Shown here piece by piece: positions 31,412-43,246 of a DNA stretch of 64,000 nt; within the stretch, counting starts at the first letter, position 1, and every line of letters begins with the position of its first letter. Location: assembly GCA_022559845.1 (NCBI GenBank), contig CM040127.1, positions 35,984,708 to 36,048,707 on the forward strand. The letters run 5' to 3'. A program made the position numbers and the translations under genes. The notes beneath the pieces were generated by a model. That model saw nothing but the letters and a program-made list of their open reading frames with translations, was not told where the DNA came from and made no database searches. This DNA is from Amorphophallus konjac. Its lineage: Eukaryota > Streptophyta > Magnoliopsida > Alismatales > Araceae.

Positions 31412-34152
31412 TGTGACGACCCAAGATCCGGATACCGGGAAGGCCCGATACCATTAAAATCCTGTCCCGCCGCCCACGATCCGAGAGAGCTCGGAAGGGC
31501 CAAAAAAAGTGTGGAGGTATAAAGAAATAGGAAATAAGACAGGACAATTCAACAATTAATAGAAATAAATAAACAACTACTGCAATAGAGTCCAGTCCAA
31601 CAGATGGTATAGTCTAAAGCAGTAAAGCGTACCACATGTCAAGTGAACACTCGACCCGGCGAGTTGGCAACTAAGGACCTTTGCACTGCACCCTCGAACC
31701 TCGAGGAAGAACCGCCACACCTAAACGCAAGGGTGAGTCTCCTGTCACTAGCTTAGTAGCGATCCCGCGGAACCCTAACTGAGAACAATGGCGACACGGA
31801 AAGCAGTAACTATAAGAACAACAGTGGCAGCAGAAACAGTAAACACGGTGGCCGGTCAAAACTCGGCACTACAGCTACTCCTACTGTACCGATCAAGCAG
31901 AAAGAGAAATTCCGATCTCACCATTGGGAACCGGACCGTACTAACACCACTCACTGAGGTAAAACCCATGGCAACCCTGCCGTAGAGGCCTGTCTCCCAG
32001 GACAAGGCCAACCTGGACACGATGTCCAAGGTGCAACCCCGACCACCTGGTCGCGGGCACCGCACAACAAGACGCAACATCGGTAAAACTACTAGCACCT
32101 TGGCCACTACCTCGAAAACACCGGTCGATCCAGAAAATAACGTCTCGCAGAAGGGAAACGGAACCCAAAAACAGGAGAGTCACGTCTCACATGACAGGTG
32201 TACCTGCCCACCATAAGCAAGGCCGGATGCATCCATTGACGTCTTAGACCGTGCCTCAGGTGTCTCCCTCCGGCCCAGCGAGAACTGAGACACCGTACAA
32301 GTAACCACAGAACAAGTGACTAGTCGGGGTCGTGCTCGTCAGCACGCGTCTGCAATCCCCGACCACGTGTGCACACACAGACCATACGTCCTAGGTCTGG
32401 CCCTCTGACTGGTTTTCCCCTCATCCGAACTCTGGCATCAAACGTGGGGCCTGACGGTAACTAGCCTAAAAATCGTCTCTCGGGATAGCCTCGCCAACAC
32501 TCCCTGGCGGGACCACTCGCGTGTCGGAAGGCTACGACTAGTGGGGAGTCACTGTTGTGACCACTCTCCAAGGAGAAACTCCAAGAACACGCACGCACCC
32601 TGCGCGAAAGTCACGAAGGACCAAGTGGCACCGAGCCACTGGACTCTGGTAGTCCTCTAGACCTAACAAACTCAACGGTCCCTGAGTCACGAGACTCGAA
32701 GTCAAGACCGTTGCACGCGACGGTACTAAGCCGTCAATCTGGCCTATTCCCTAGGTCTGAAACCATGAAGCGATGACTCACGAGGCCGACCGCAACTCAC
32801 GGAAACCACGGTCGAAGAGAAACGGGACTGCAAACCACTTGGTACAGCCCAGAGCCTGGCGGTCCAACCTTGGGCCGCTACAGGCTCTAGCGGTCCAACT
32901 CTTGTCCGCTACAGGGACTCTGGCGGTCCACCCTTGGCCTGCCTAAAGATAAATCACACAGGGCCTGGCGGTCCTACCCAGACCGCCACACGGCTTTTAG
33001 CGGCCCAACTCTGGTCCGCCACAATCCCTCTGGCGGTCGAACCTACGGCCGCCAGGGGCGCAAGGCTCCCAATCGGTCAAAAAGCACGTGCTCCGGGGCA
33101 CAGTGATCAAAACGGAGTAGCGATCGAAGTCTCGACCGCCACCTAGTCTGGTGGTTTATCGTGCGGCCGCCAGACGATAGAAACCCCTGCCGACAAAATA
33201 GTAACAAGTGGCGCACCCAGCTTAGGCTGCCAGGGGCTTTGGCGCGCCTACCTTGGGCCGCCAGTGAGTGTGGTGGTCTCTGGAAGGACCGCTACCCTCA
33301 CCCGAGAATGGGAAGGCGGGAGCATTCCCAAAAACCCGTTCCACGCCCTGATCATCCACGGATGATGGGGAAAACAAGGGGGAAGCTCCCCCGACACCCC
33401 TAACATGCATCTACGACCCCAAATCGGTTTGAAACGCGATGAAACGGCGGATCGACGCACAAGCCCTAAAAATATGATTTTTCCCCAAACGCCCCAAATA
33501 GCCCGCTCGGCTCACCACGGCATACAAAACTCGCGGAAAATGAAATGCACGAGTTGAGGGTCCATCTCCCTACCTCCACCGAAGAAACGACGCGCCGTGG
33601 ACGCCGATCCACGAAGAAACGCCGCGAAACCCTCGTTCTTCCCGAGCTTCCCACGAACCATGCACGCCGCCACGATCACCATGCCGCCACCGCCGTCTGC
33701 AGCCGGAGGGGAGTGCGCCGTTGCGTCCACGGGAGAGGGGGGAAGAGGGGCACCGGTCGTTCACAGGAGGAAGAAAGGAGGAAAAAGAAGAAAATAAAAA
33801 GAATAGAAAATTACACCCCCGCGATCCTTGAAACACGCTGATCGCCGTGGTAATGTCTCGGTGTCGGAGAACGCAACGGTTCACCCTGTACGGGGTTCCG
33901 AAGGTCCAACAAACAGAAAACACGCGTAAAACCCAAAACGTAACCTGGGACCCACAAGGCGCTCCGAAAATTCCAGAAAAATACCGGCGTGCTCCTAAGA
34001 ACACCACGGACCCAAGGAAACTCACGGGCACACCACCAATGGGTCCGACAATCCGGTAAAAATAGTCCGAAGCTCAATCGGACAGGAACCGTAACCCACG
34101 AAAAGAGATCCGAAACCCACATATCCAAATCTGAAAAACCCGGGGCATTACA
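31412..34152 (-). repeat. 3' LTR of the LARD (2741 bp)
   Basis: Starts TGTGACGACCCAAGATCCGG and ends GGGGCATTACA next to the polypurine tract. It is about 71 bp shorter than the 5' LTR. The missing block, near 33805, removes the segment that holds the TATA box in the other LTR. A hairpin array lies at 32857-33294. Confidence 0.95.
32857..33294 (-). repeat. stem-loop array in the LARD 3' LTR
   Basis: Arms begin at 32857, 32888, 32921, 32966, 32998, 33031, then 33118, 33149, 33240 and 33271. The common steps are 31-33 bp. Units are 8-nt arm, 7-8-nt loop, 8-nt arm, with arms such as TGGCGGTC and GGCCGCCA or GACCGCCA. The stem sequence is unrelated to the TCGCGCTA stems at 5518 and 18692, but the unit geometry is the same. 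Confidence 0.85.
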
Positions 34153-34170
34153 GTCCTCCCCCCTTAAAGG
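34153..34170 (-). other. polypurine tract of the LARD
   Basis: CCTTTAAGGGGGGAGGAC on the minus strand, directly before the 3' LTR. It is nearly the same as the tract at 4608-4620. Confidence 0.85.
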
Positions 34171-37100
34171 AATTCCATCCTCGAAATTCAGGACAAGCAC
34201 CAAGACACATGGGAAGAACATCTTAATCAACTGACAACGCTGTCAGATCCCCAGCACAAAAAATCTCGATTCTCACAAAACACTGATCATGAGGGACACA
34301 GCCAGACTATCACTACGAACGACACCTCGCTCCACATGCCGCACACACTGGCCATTAGAGCAGGCACAACACAATAGCACAAGTCTGGTATCACCTCAGC
34401 CACAAGGAAACCCAATCATGGCACCGCTGCCACCATCTCACTCGCCGAGGAAATGCAGTCCTCGTCACGAGAAACAGCTGCCGATCCATCCTATGGTCGG
34501 CAGACAAAACACACCAGCTTCACAACCAGCTAACCGGTCGCACACCCTTCTCGAGGGAACAACCGACACAGAGCTTCCACCAGCTCACGCAGCCATCTCA
34601 ACAGAACACAATTAGCTCATCGACTTAGCGCTAAGGATCACCTCCCACTTGGCAAGTCGAAAGCCAAACATATCACTATGCCAACCCTGTCGGAGCCCAG
34701 AAGAAAAACTTCGACAGAGCCAAGATCCCATCCGGAAAGGCACATCACAGAAACGACCAGCAAAGGCCTTACCTGCACACAGCTCTCGCCATTCACGATG
34801 CGCAACCACCAGCATCTTCTGTCTGTGAAAAGACCATCCACTGGTCGCCAGATATACGCCAACGGGAAACCTTCGCCAGCCCAACAGGCACGATCCAACT
34901 CATAACATGCCATCCGCTGACTCACACACAGACCGATACCACATCTCGAGCCGCACTCCTCTCGGACTCCGCATCCAAACTCAATCATCACGCCAACTAG
35001 ACCCTCTCGGGGGGCACGATGAAACCAAATGACAAGGTCCTGGTGTCTTCGGTCATCACCTCACTCGACTCAGACTTACATGGGAACCATCCCATGCTGG
35101 TCACCAAACCAGGGATAACCATTGCAACACCAACGTCCCATCAAGGACCTCCACGCACAGACGTCACTCTTCCGTCCTGTCTCATCAAATCCTTCGTCTC
35201 AATTAATCCAAGTGGACGCCTGCCAATCCCGATTCCGCCCTTACCACAGAGCCACGGGACACCACCGGAAGAATTCATGGCACACGTCTCTAGGGGAGGA
35301 AAGTGCCATCCAATATTACGGCAACCTGGTTGCCAATGTCACGACCAATGCACATGGGTCCCAACAATAAACATCTTACCATGGTCGACTGCGAGACTAG
35401 CCTTACCAGTCACTCGCAGTTACCCACCGGAACCCAAAATATCTCAGAGATCACTTTCTCTAGAACACGATCTCATCCGAGAACACGACTTGCAACGTAA
35501 GTCGGGCACCAAGCCACCGACTCTGACCAACACGCCCTCGACCTCCGTCAGGCGACATCCTCAACAACCCCATCCGAGTCTAACACCAACGCCTGACACG
35601 GCTTCCCTCACAGGAACAAGGTACTCATGCGGCACACTTGCCAACATTTTCCCCCAATGCTCTATCCTGCCAGTGCCATGAACCACAATACCTCGAGCAA
35701 TGGCACGGCAACAACACGTCTCACACAGAGGAACCAATCCTCCACTGCTCAACGCAACCTCAGGAAATCCGCCCGTAGCAACCAACGCTACGATCCTGAA
35801 CCAGTGGGTTATGGGCCCACCAGGCTTCCGCTGCGCACTCGGATCCATGCGCACAGCCAACACGGCAACTCGGGACTCGCCATCACGACAATCCACAACT
35901 CGGTTGGCCAACCTTAGAAAACAGGGTGAGGAAAGCTCCATTACCTCGGACCCTTAGCACAGGTTCACTCTCAAAATTGGCAATCCTCTGCAAATCTGTA
36001 GACTTCGAACTGCCACGCATCGGAAAGTTCCAACACCAGCCAAGAATGCGAACATCGCCCAACCAGCACTCGTCCTTCCGGAATAGAGCCAGCACCCTTA
36101 CGCACCAGGGGAAATGGGCACACCTCTCGCAGGCAACCACCTTGCCAAAACACGGAACATGTCTCGCACGGACTTCATGGCACGCAAAGGTCAATCAAAT
36201 CCGGGAACATAGTGCAAGATGAAGAATCTTAGCCAAACACAATCCTCTCCAACCAAAGGAGAAACCAATCACACTTTCGATCAAACGGAAGGCCTCCACG
36301 CTCGACCTGACCTCGAACCTTGCACATGCTGGGAACAGCACCTTCCAGCACCGAGAAAACCATCACTGCGTCAGGTCAGCGTCTCCAACACAGTCGACGA
36401 GTGTCACGTCGGACCACGATCACAGCATTCCTCGATGCACCACCGTTGCAATTCTTCGAACTGCAACACGCCACGCCAAGAGCCGTAACACGAGCCATAA
36501 ACGACAACCGTCAACGCTCATTCTCGAGTCCCGAAACTCACCGCGGAACCTTCACAACACAAGCCAAATCCAGGCGAACACAACCCATTCGCACACAAGA
36601 GCGCAGGAGCAAGACTTACTGGGACACCACAGCCCAATCCTGCCTCAAAATTCGCAAAACAATCGGGACCGACACGTTATTCCTGACGTCACATAGCACG
36701 ACGAGAACATTAGGCTCGACGAAACAGCAACTCACCGAGAAGATCCTCCGCTCACCCAAGCGCACCTCTCGACCAGAGCACCCGCTCCGACACCTCAAAC
36801 CACAACCTTAACACCTCAAGGGTTGGATAACCTCAAACTGGAGTGGCCAGACTCAACAATAGCTCCTTCCGAGCACGCTTACGGCCACTTAACCATGAAC
36901 AGTCCTCGCCAGCCACCTGACCTCGCAGCAGACACCTCGAACGCAGCACCGCAGCAACACACCTGTCGGCAACCTCTGCTCAACGCAGCATAACTGGGGT
37001 CACCACCGATGAGGGAGAAAGCTCTCAACCTCAATCCTTAGACCCCACGCCGGCACGAAAGCCGCGAACAACAATCACCGCTATAGTGCTACACGGCGCA

Positions 37101-37230
37101 CTCAAGCTCTCAAGCGAGAAACAAGGCGGAAAAACAAACACAAAACCCTAAGCCAGCTGCCGACTGTACTGGACCTTATGGACTCTGATCACTGCAATAT
37201 CCCGAATTCCTATGTACGTCCACAACCACT
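34171..37230 (-). other. non-coding interior of the LARD
   Basis: About 3.06 kb with no recognisable retroelement domain on either strand. Frames of 100-220 codons occur on both strands but none shows family motifs. About 2 kb of it is conserved in the fragment at 16671-21567. One minus frame (35941-35561) keeps the phrase GGLVPLCETCCCRA-ARGIV in both copies, but that is expected from DNA similarity alone. Confidence 0.75.
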
Positions 37231-37242
37231 GCTCTGATACCA
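37231..37242 (-). other. primer binding site of the LARD, initiator-Met tRNA
   Basis: GCTCTGATACCA on +, TGGTATCAGAGC on the minus strand, two bases from the LTR boundary at 37245. It shows that the element reads on the minus strand. Confidence 0.92.
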
Positions 37243-38691
37243 GCTGTGACGACCCAAGATCCGGATACCGAGAAGGCCCGATACCATTCGAATCCTGACC
37301 CGCCGCCCACGAGCCGGGAGGGCTCGAAAGGGCCAAAAGGAGTGTGGAGGTACAAAGAAATAGGAAATAAGGCAGGACAATTCAACAATTAACAGAAATA
37401 AATAAATGACTACTACAACAGAGTCCAGTCCAACAGAAAGTACAGTCTAAAGCAGTAAAGCGTACCACATGCCAAGTGAACACTCGGCCCGGCGAGTTGG
37501 CAACTAAGGACCTCCGCACTGTACCCTCGAACCTCGAGGAAGAACCGCCGCACCTGAAAGGCAGGGGTGAGCCTCCTGTCACTGACTCAGTAGGGAACCC
37601 GCAGAACCCCAACTGAGAATAACGTCGGCACGGAAAGCAGTAACTACACGAACAACAGTAGCAGTAGAAACAGTAAACACGGTGGCCGGTCAAAACTCGG
37701 CACTACAACTACTCCTACTGTACTGGTCAAGCAGAAAGAGAAATTCCGATCTCACCATCGGGAATCGGACCGCACTAACACCACTCACCGAGGTAAAACA
37801 CACGATAACCCTGTCGTAGAGGCCTGCCTCCTAGGACAAGGCCAACCTGGACACGCTGTCCAAGGTGTAACCCCGACCACCTGGTCATGGGCACCGCACA
37901 ATAAGACGCAACCTCGGTAAAGCTACTAGCACCCTGGCCACTACCTCGAAAACACCGGTCGATCCAGAAAATCACGTCTCACAGACGGGAAAAGGAACCT
38001 GGAAACAAGAGAGTCACGTCTCACGTGACAGGAGTACCTGCCCACCATAAGCAAGGCCGGATGCGTCCACTGACGTCTTAGACCGTGCCTCAGGTGTCTC
38101 CCTCCGGCCCAACAGGAACTGAGACACCGTACAAGTAACCACAGAACAAGTGACTAGTCAGGGTCGTGCTCGTCAGCACGCGTCCGCAGTCCCCGACCAC
38201 GTGTGCACACACAGACCATACGTCCTAGGTCTAGCCCTCTGACTGGTTTTCCCCTCAGTCGGACTCTGGCATCAAACGTGGGGCCCGACGATAACCAGCC
38301 TAAAAACCGTCTCTCGGGGTAGTCTCGCCACCACTCCCTGGTGGGACCACTCGCGTGTCGGAAGGCTACGACTAGTGGAGAGTCACTGATGTGACCACTC
38401 TCCAAGGAGAAACTCCGAGAACACGCACGCACCCTGCGCGAAAGTCACGAATGACCAAGTGGCACCGAGCCACTGGACTCTGGACAGTCCTCTAGACCTA
38501 ACAAACTCAACGGTCCCTGAGTCACGAGACTCGAAGTTAAGACCGTTGCACGCGACGGTACTAAGCCGTCAATCTGGCCTATTCCCTAGGTCTGAAACCA
38601 CGAAGCGATGACTCACGAGGTCGACCGCAACTCACGAAGACCACGATCGAAGAGAAACGAGACTGCAAACCACTCGGTACAGCCCAGAGCT

Positions 38692-39125
38692 TGGCGGTCC
38701 AACCTTGGGCCGCTACATGCTCTAGCGGTCCAACTCCGGTCCGCTACAGGGACTCTGGCTGTCCACCCTTGGCCCGCCTGAAGACGAATCACACAGGGCC
38801 TGGCGATCCTACCCAGACCGCCACACGGCTTCTAGCGGCACAACTCTGGTCCGCCACAATCCCTCTGGCGGTCGAACCTATGGCCGCCAGGGGCGCAAGA
38901 CTCCCAATCGGTCAAAAAGCACGTGCTCCGTGGCACAGCGATCAAAACGGAGTAGCGGTCGAAGTCTCGGCCGCCACCTAGTCTGGCGGTTTATCGTGCG
39001 GCCGCCAGACGATAGAAACCCCTGCCGACAAAACAGTAACAAGTGGCGCACCCAGCTTAGGCAGCCAGGGCTCTGGCGCACCTACCTAGGGCCGCCAGTG
39101 AGTGTGGCGGTCTCTGGACGGACCA
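38692..39125 (-). repeat. stem-loop array in the LARD 5' LTR
   Basis: Counterpart of 32857-33294: arms at 38692, 38723, 38756, then 38953 (TAGCGGTC ... GGCCGCCA) and 38984 (TGGCGGTT ... GGCCGCCA), 31-33 bp apart. The two LTRs differ at several stem positions. Confidence 0.85.
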
Positions 39126-39665
39126 CTGCACTCACCCGAGAACGGGACGGCGGGAACATTCCCAAAAACCTGTTCCACACCCCGATCATCCACGGATGAT
39201 GGGGAAAACAAGGGGGAAGCTCCCCCGACACCCCTAGCATGCATCTACGACCCCAAATCGGTCCGAAACGCGATGAAACGGCGGATCGACGCACAAGCCC
39301 TAAAAACATGATTTTTCCCAAAACACCCCAAATAGCCCGCTCGGCTCACCATGACCTACAAAACTCGCAAAAAATTAAATGCACTAGCTGAGGATCCATC
39401 TCCCTACCTCCACCGAAGAAACGACGCACCGTGGACGCCGATCCACGAAGAAACGCCGCGAAACCCTCGTTCTTCCCGAGCTTCCCACGAACCATACACG
39501 CCGCCACGATCACCACGCCGTCACCCACCGCCGTCTGCAGCTGGAGGGGAGTGCGCCGCCGCATCCACGGGAGAGGGGGGAAGAGGGGCGCCGGTCGTTC
39601 ACGAGAGGAAGAAAGGAGGAAGAAGAAGAAAAGAAAAAGAATAGAAAAAGAAAAAGAAATGGGGG

Positions 39666-39672
39666 TTATATA
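39666..39672 (-). promoter_or_regulatory. TATA box of the LARD 5' LTR
   Basis: TATATAA on the minus strand, within GGATTTTCTATATAACCCCC. It sits about 385 bp from the LTR start and is absent from the other LTR. Confidence 0.6.
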
Positions 39673-40056
39673 GAAAATCCAGATTTCTTGAAAAATATGG
39701 AAAAACTAAAAAAATACACCCCCCGCGATACTCGGAACACGCTGATCGCCGTGGTAACGTCCCGGTGTCGAAGAACGCACCGGTTCACCCTGTACGGGGT
39801 TCCGAAGGTCCGACAAACAGAAAACACGCGTAAAACCCAAAACGTAACCCGGGACCCACAAGGCGCTCCGAAAATTCCAGAAAAATACCGACGTGCTCCT
39901 AAGAACACCACGGACCCAAGGAAACTCACAGACACACCACCAATGGGTCCCACAATCCAGTAAAAATAGTCCGAAACTCAATCGGACAGGATCCGCAACC
40001 CGCGAAAAGCGATCCGAAACCCACGGATCTAGATCCGAAAAACTCAGGACATTACA

Positions 40057-42035
40057 ATATAAGCCCCCAAGCTATCACATGTTGAGAGTTTCTCTTTTGA
40101 AGGACATGGTGGAGAAGATAAACTTGATGTATGAGGAATATCAACAGCATTAGAAGACATATGGTTGCACAATAATGTGTGATGGTTGTACTGATAAAAG
40201 ATAAAGAAAGTTAATCAACTTTCTAATCAATTGTTCACATAGGATTTTATTTGTTGAGTTAGTTGATGCTTCTGACAGCAAAGAAGATGCAGGGTTGTTA
40301 TATGAGCTGCTTGATAAAATGTTAGAAAAAATTGGAGAAGAAAATGTAGCGTAAATTATAACTGATAATACATTATATAATGTAGCAGCTGGTCGCTTGT
40401 TGATGGATAAAAGAAAAACATTATTATGCGCACCCTGTGCTGCACATTGCTTTGATCTCATGTTAGAAGGTATTGGTAAGTTAAAGGGTTACAAAGGTGT
40501 AATTGTAAAAGTTAAGAAGTTGGCAACTTTTGTTTACACTCACATTCGCCTTTTTGAACACATGAGAAAGGAAACTAAGTATAGGGAATTTGTGAGATGT
40601 GGTGTGAGTAGATTTGTCACTATATTTCTTACATTAGAGAGGTTGAATGACGATGTAATACAAATGGCTCTTTGTAGACTATTTAGTTCTTAAGATTGGT
40701 ATAAGAATGCATGGTCATCAACAAATGCATAGAAGAATATCTCAAGTGTTATCTTTCAGGTGAGATTTTGGTATGATGTTGAAGATGTTTTGAGAGCGTC
40801 TCAACCAATCTTGCAAGTGTTAAGATTGGTTGATGGAGATGAAAAACCTGTAATGCCTTATATATACATTGCCATGGAGTATGTAAAAGAGCAAATTGTT
40901 CAAAAGTTTAGCTCCAAGATAAATTTATCATTATTTAATTTGCATAATTTATATACTATTATACATAAATTAAAATTTTATCATTCTCTCTATCATTCAT
41001 ATGTAGGAAGTAAATTTCAACCAGTTTTGAAGATAGTTGATAAGATGTGGGCAAGATCAAATACACCGTCTTTTACACTTGACATAGTTTTTCTTAAATC
41101 TCAGCTTATACTCCAAGGCTAAATAGAAAGATATTACTTCTTGTGGGAAGTTTGAGAGTTAATTTTTTTCATGTCTTGAAAGAATGGTGTCGGATTTGAA
41201 CTTTCAAGATAAGATAGGTGATCAAGTTACAATGTATTTGAATAAAATTGGGATATTCGGAAGAGAGTTAGCCATAAGAGCTCGTGATAGGAGAATGCAA
41301 AGTAAGTGTATCTTTTTAATTATTTTTAAAACTTGATATTTTTTCAAATAACAATATTTTGGTATGTTAATTTTTTTTATAGTTGAATGGTGGGTAACAT
41401 ATGATAGGAAAACTTCCGAATTGAAAAATATTGTCATAAGGATTTTAGGACTTTGTTGTAGTGCTTCTAGGTGTGAACGTAATTAGAGTACATTTGGGTT
41501 TGTAGGTTTCATAAACTCATCTAATTTCAAATTTTTCTTTTACATTGATTAATATTGTCCTTGTTTTACATTCTCCACTTGTATTCTTTGGATGTAGATT
41601 TGCACCAAAAGAGAAACCGCTTGGAACATAAAAGATCGATTGATCTTGTATATGTTAAACATAATCGTCATCTTCAAGAGAAGTTCAAAAAGAGGAAAAA
41701 TTATCCACAAAAATATGATCCCATTTGTTTACCACATTTAGATTGGGCGAGTGAGTGGTTGACTCAAAAGTCCATGATGATGACGATCTTATTTGGGCAG
41801 ATGTTGAGCTTGCTACGAAAGCATAATATGAAAGACTGACAAGAAGTAGAGTACAATCAAGAGATAATGATGATCCATCAGATGATGGACAATTGTTAGA
41901 ATAAGATTATGAAGAGGATGATGATGATGCTCCATGGGAGTCTAGTGAAGAAGGTCAGACTCACCAAGAAGATGATGAGAATGACAATCACGATGACGCC
42001 ATTTCAGCATAAATGCCATATGGTTTTAAGATTTA
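40057..42035 (+). pseudogene. hAT transposase, remainder (DUF659 to C-terminal tail)
   Basis: Continues the frame broken at 31411: PPSYHMLRVSLLKDMVEK, GCTIMCDG, ITDNT, PCAAHCFDLMLEGIGKLKGY, LERLNDD, VDGDEKP, then KRNRLEHKRSIDLVYVKHNR and the acidic EEDDDDAPWES tail. In-frame stops occur, e.g. after QQH near 40151 and at SS*DW near 40692. The donor site after the FSSK codons reads AAGATAAAT here but AAGGTAAAT in the other copy, so it is lost. Confidence 0.88.
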
Positions 42036-42625
42036 GTTTCTAGTGTTATGTTAGACACTTACACATGGAAAATATTTTGAATGATGTATCAACTGGATGA
42101 TTAATATTATGGTTGTGTGAATATTTCTTAATAGTTGTCTTATAGCATACTTGTTAAGTACTACTATTTGATTCTTTTTTGAATGGTGTGATTTGTTATT
42201 TATTAACAACTTATTATGTTTGTTAGAATTTATTTTTCATGTTATTTCTAATATCTTTTAGGACGAAGTTAATAAACTACTTTCAAACAAAAAGGATGAA
42301 GTTAAAAAAATGTAGCACACATGTTAGTGTGTTTAATCCTTTAGCCTTTGTTTTCTATAATTTTTTTGATGCTATTATATTTTCTTATATTTTTAATTTT
42401 TACATTTATTTGTATTTATTTATATTTTTTGATATAATTTATTTTGATATAATTATCATATAATGTAATCACTATAATTTCCCCATGTTTCTGATTTTTT
42501 ATATTTTTTATTTTTAATTTATATATTAAGAGATATATATTTTAAATTTTTAATTAGTAGTCGAAGTGTTATATAGATGACGCCTAAGTGGGCGCCTTGT
42601 CGCTTAAGTGTTTAGGGACCCCTTG

Positions 42626-43246
42626 AATATCTTAATTCATATTATAATTTTGATAATTATAAATAGTTTACAATTTAAATAAATCAATATTATAAGTTTA
42701 TTTTTAAAAATTTATAAAAAAATCTTAAAAATAAAAAATGATTTAAAATAAAAAAGTTTTAACTCCGTACCATTATACTATCTGTGCCAATCGTATCATC
42801 CCATATCATGTCGTGATCAATATATTAAATCCACAAATCTTGATTAAGAGAGATGTTGGCGGCATAGGCACAGGCATCGGCAAGGCGTGGCGCTGGTCGG
42901 CTTTCGGCTTGCTTCGTCTTGGGTTTTCGATTTTATGCAATAAACCGACCACTGACGCATGCGCTGGATGGCGCTGGCGGTGCTGCCGCCTTACTAAAAA
43001 GCTGCAAAACAACCGCGACAACGAAGAGGAAGCTGTTATTTTTGACATTTCACATTTCACCTCCCATCCGGCCATCTACCTCTTTCCCGACTCTGCCACT
43101 CCGTTTTCATTCCCGCTTGGAGCCAAACGAGAAGCGTACACCAACGGCGTGCGCCAGCGCACGCGCACGGCTCCCTGCTTGTCGTCGTCGCTTCTCCCTT
43201 TTTTTCCTCCGCTGGATCTCTCCCTCCTTCCTTCCCGGCCCCTTCC
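42626..43246 (+). promoter_or_regulatory. upstream region of the SGR6-like gene
   Basis: AT-rich to about 42840, then GC-rich to the start codon with CT-rich stretches at 43185-43245. A GTACCATTATAC...GTGCCAATCGTATC block near 42768 resembles the GTACC-rich repeat family found at 51067. TATATTAAA at about 42820 is a possible TATA box but nothing fixes the transcription start. Confidence 0.35.

Larger units (their letters stand above)
31412..40056 (-). mobile_element. complete LARD-type Gypsy retroelement (8645 bp)
   Basis: Two direct LTRs (31412-34152 and 37245-40056), iMet PBS at 37231-37242, polypurine tract at 34153-34170, TG...CA ends and a perfect 5-bp duplication ATATA at 31407-31411 and 40057-40061. 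The empty site is readable in the hAT copy at 61545-61560. The 3092-bp interior has no gag or pol homology, so it must have relied on proteins of a related element. The LTR ends resemble those of the Tekay-like family. Confidence 0.95.
37245..40056 (-). repeat. 5' LTR of the LARD (2812 bp)
   Basis: Starts TGTGACGACCCAAGATCCGG at the PBS side and ends GGACATTACA before the duplicated ATATA. Minus-strand TATATAA lies at 39666-39672 and the hairpin array at 38692-39125. Confidence 0.95.
30470..42625 (+). mobile_element. hAT transposon copy 1, interrupted by a LARD
   Basis: Same family as the copy at 58994-63854. The CT-rich upstream block, BED finger region and start of DUF659 lie at 30470-31411. 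The rest resumes at 40057 and can be followed to GACGCCTAAG-GGGCGCC-TTGTCGC subterminal repeats and GGGACCCC near 42625. The terminal inverted repeats are no longer recognisable on either side. Many stops and frameshifts, so it is a relic older than the LARD insertion. Confidence 0.85.

Noticed and set aside
35019..35681. 220-codon + frame in the LARD interior
   Set aside because: Antisense to the element, no motif, Pro/Ser/Thr-rich, and not supported by the second copy.
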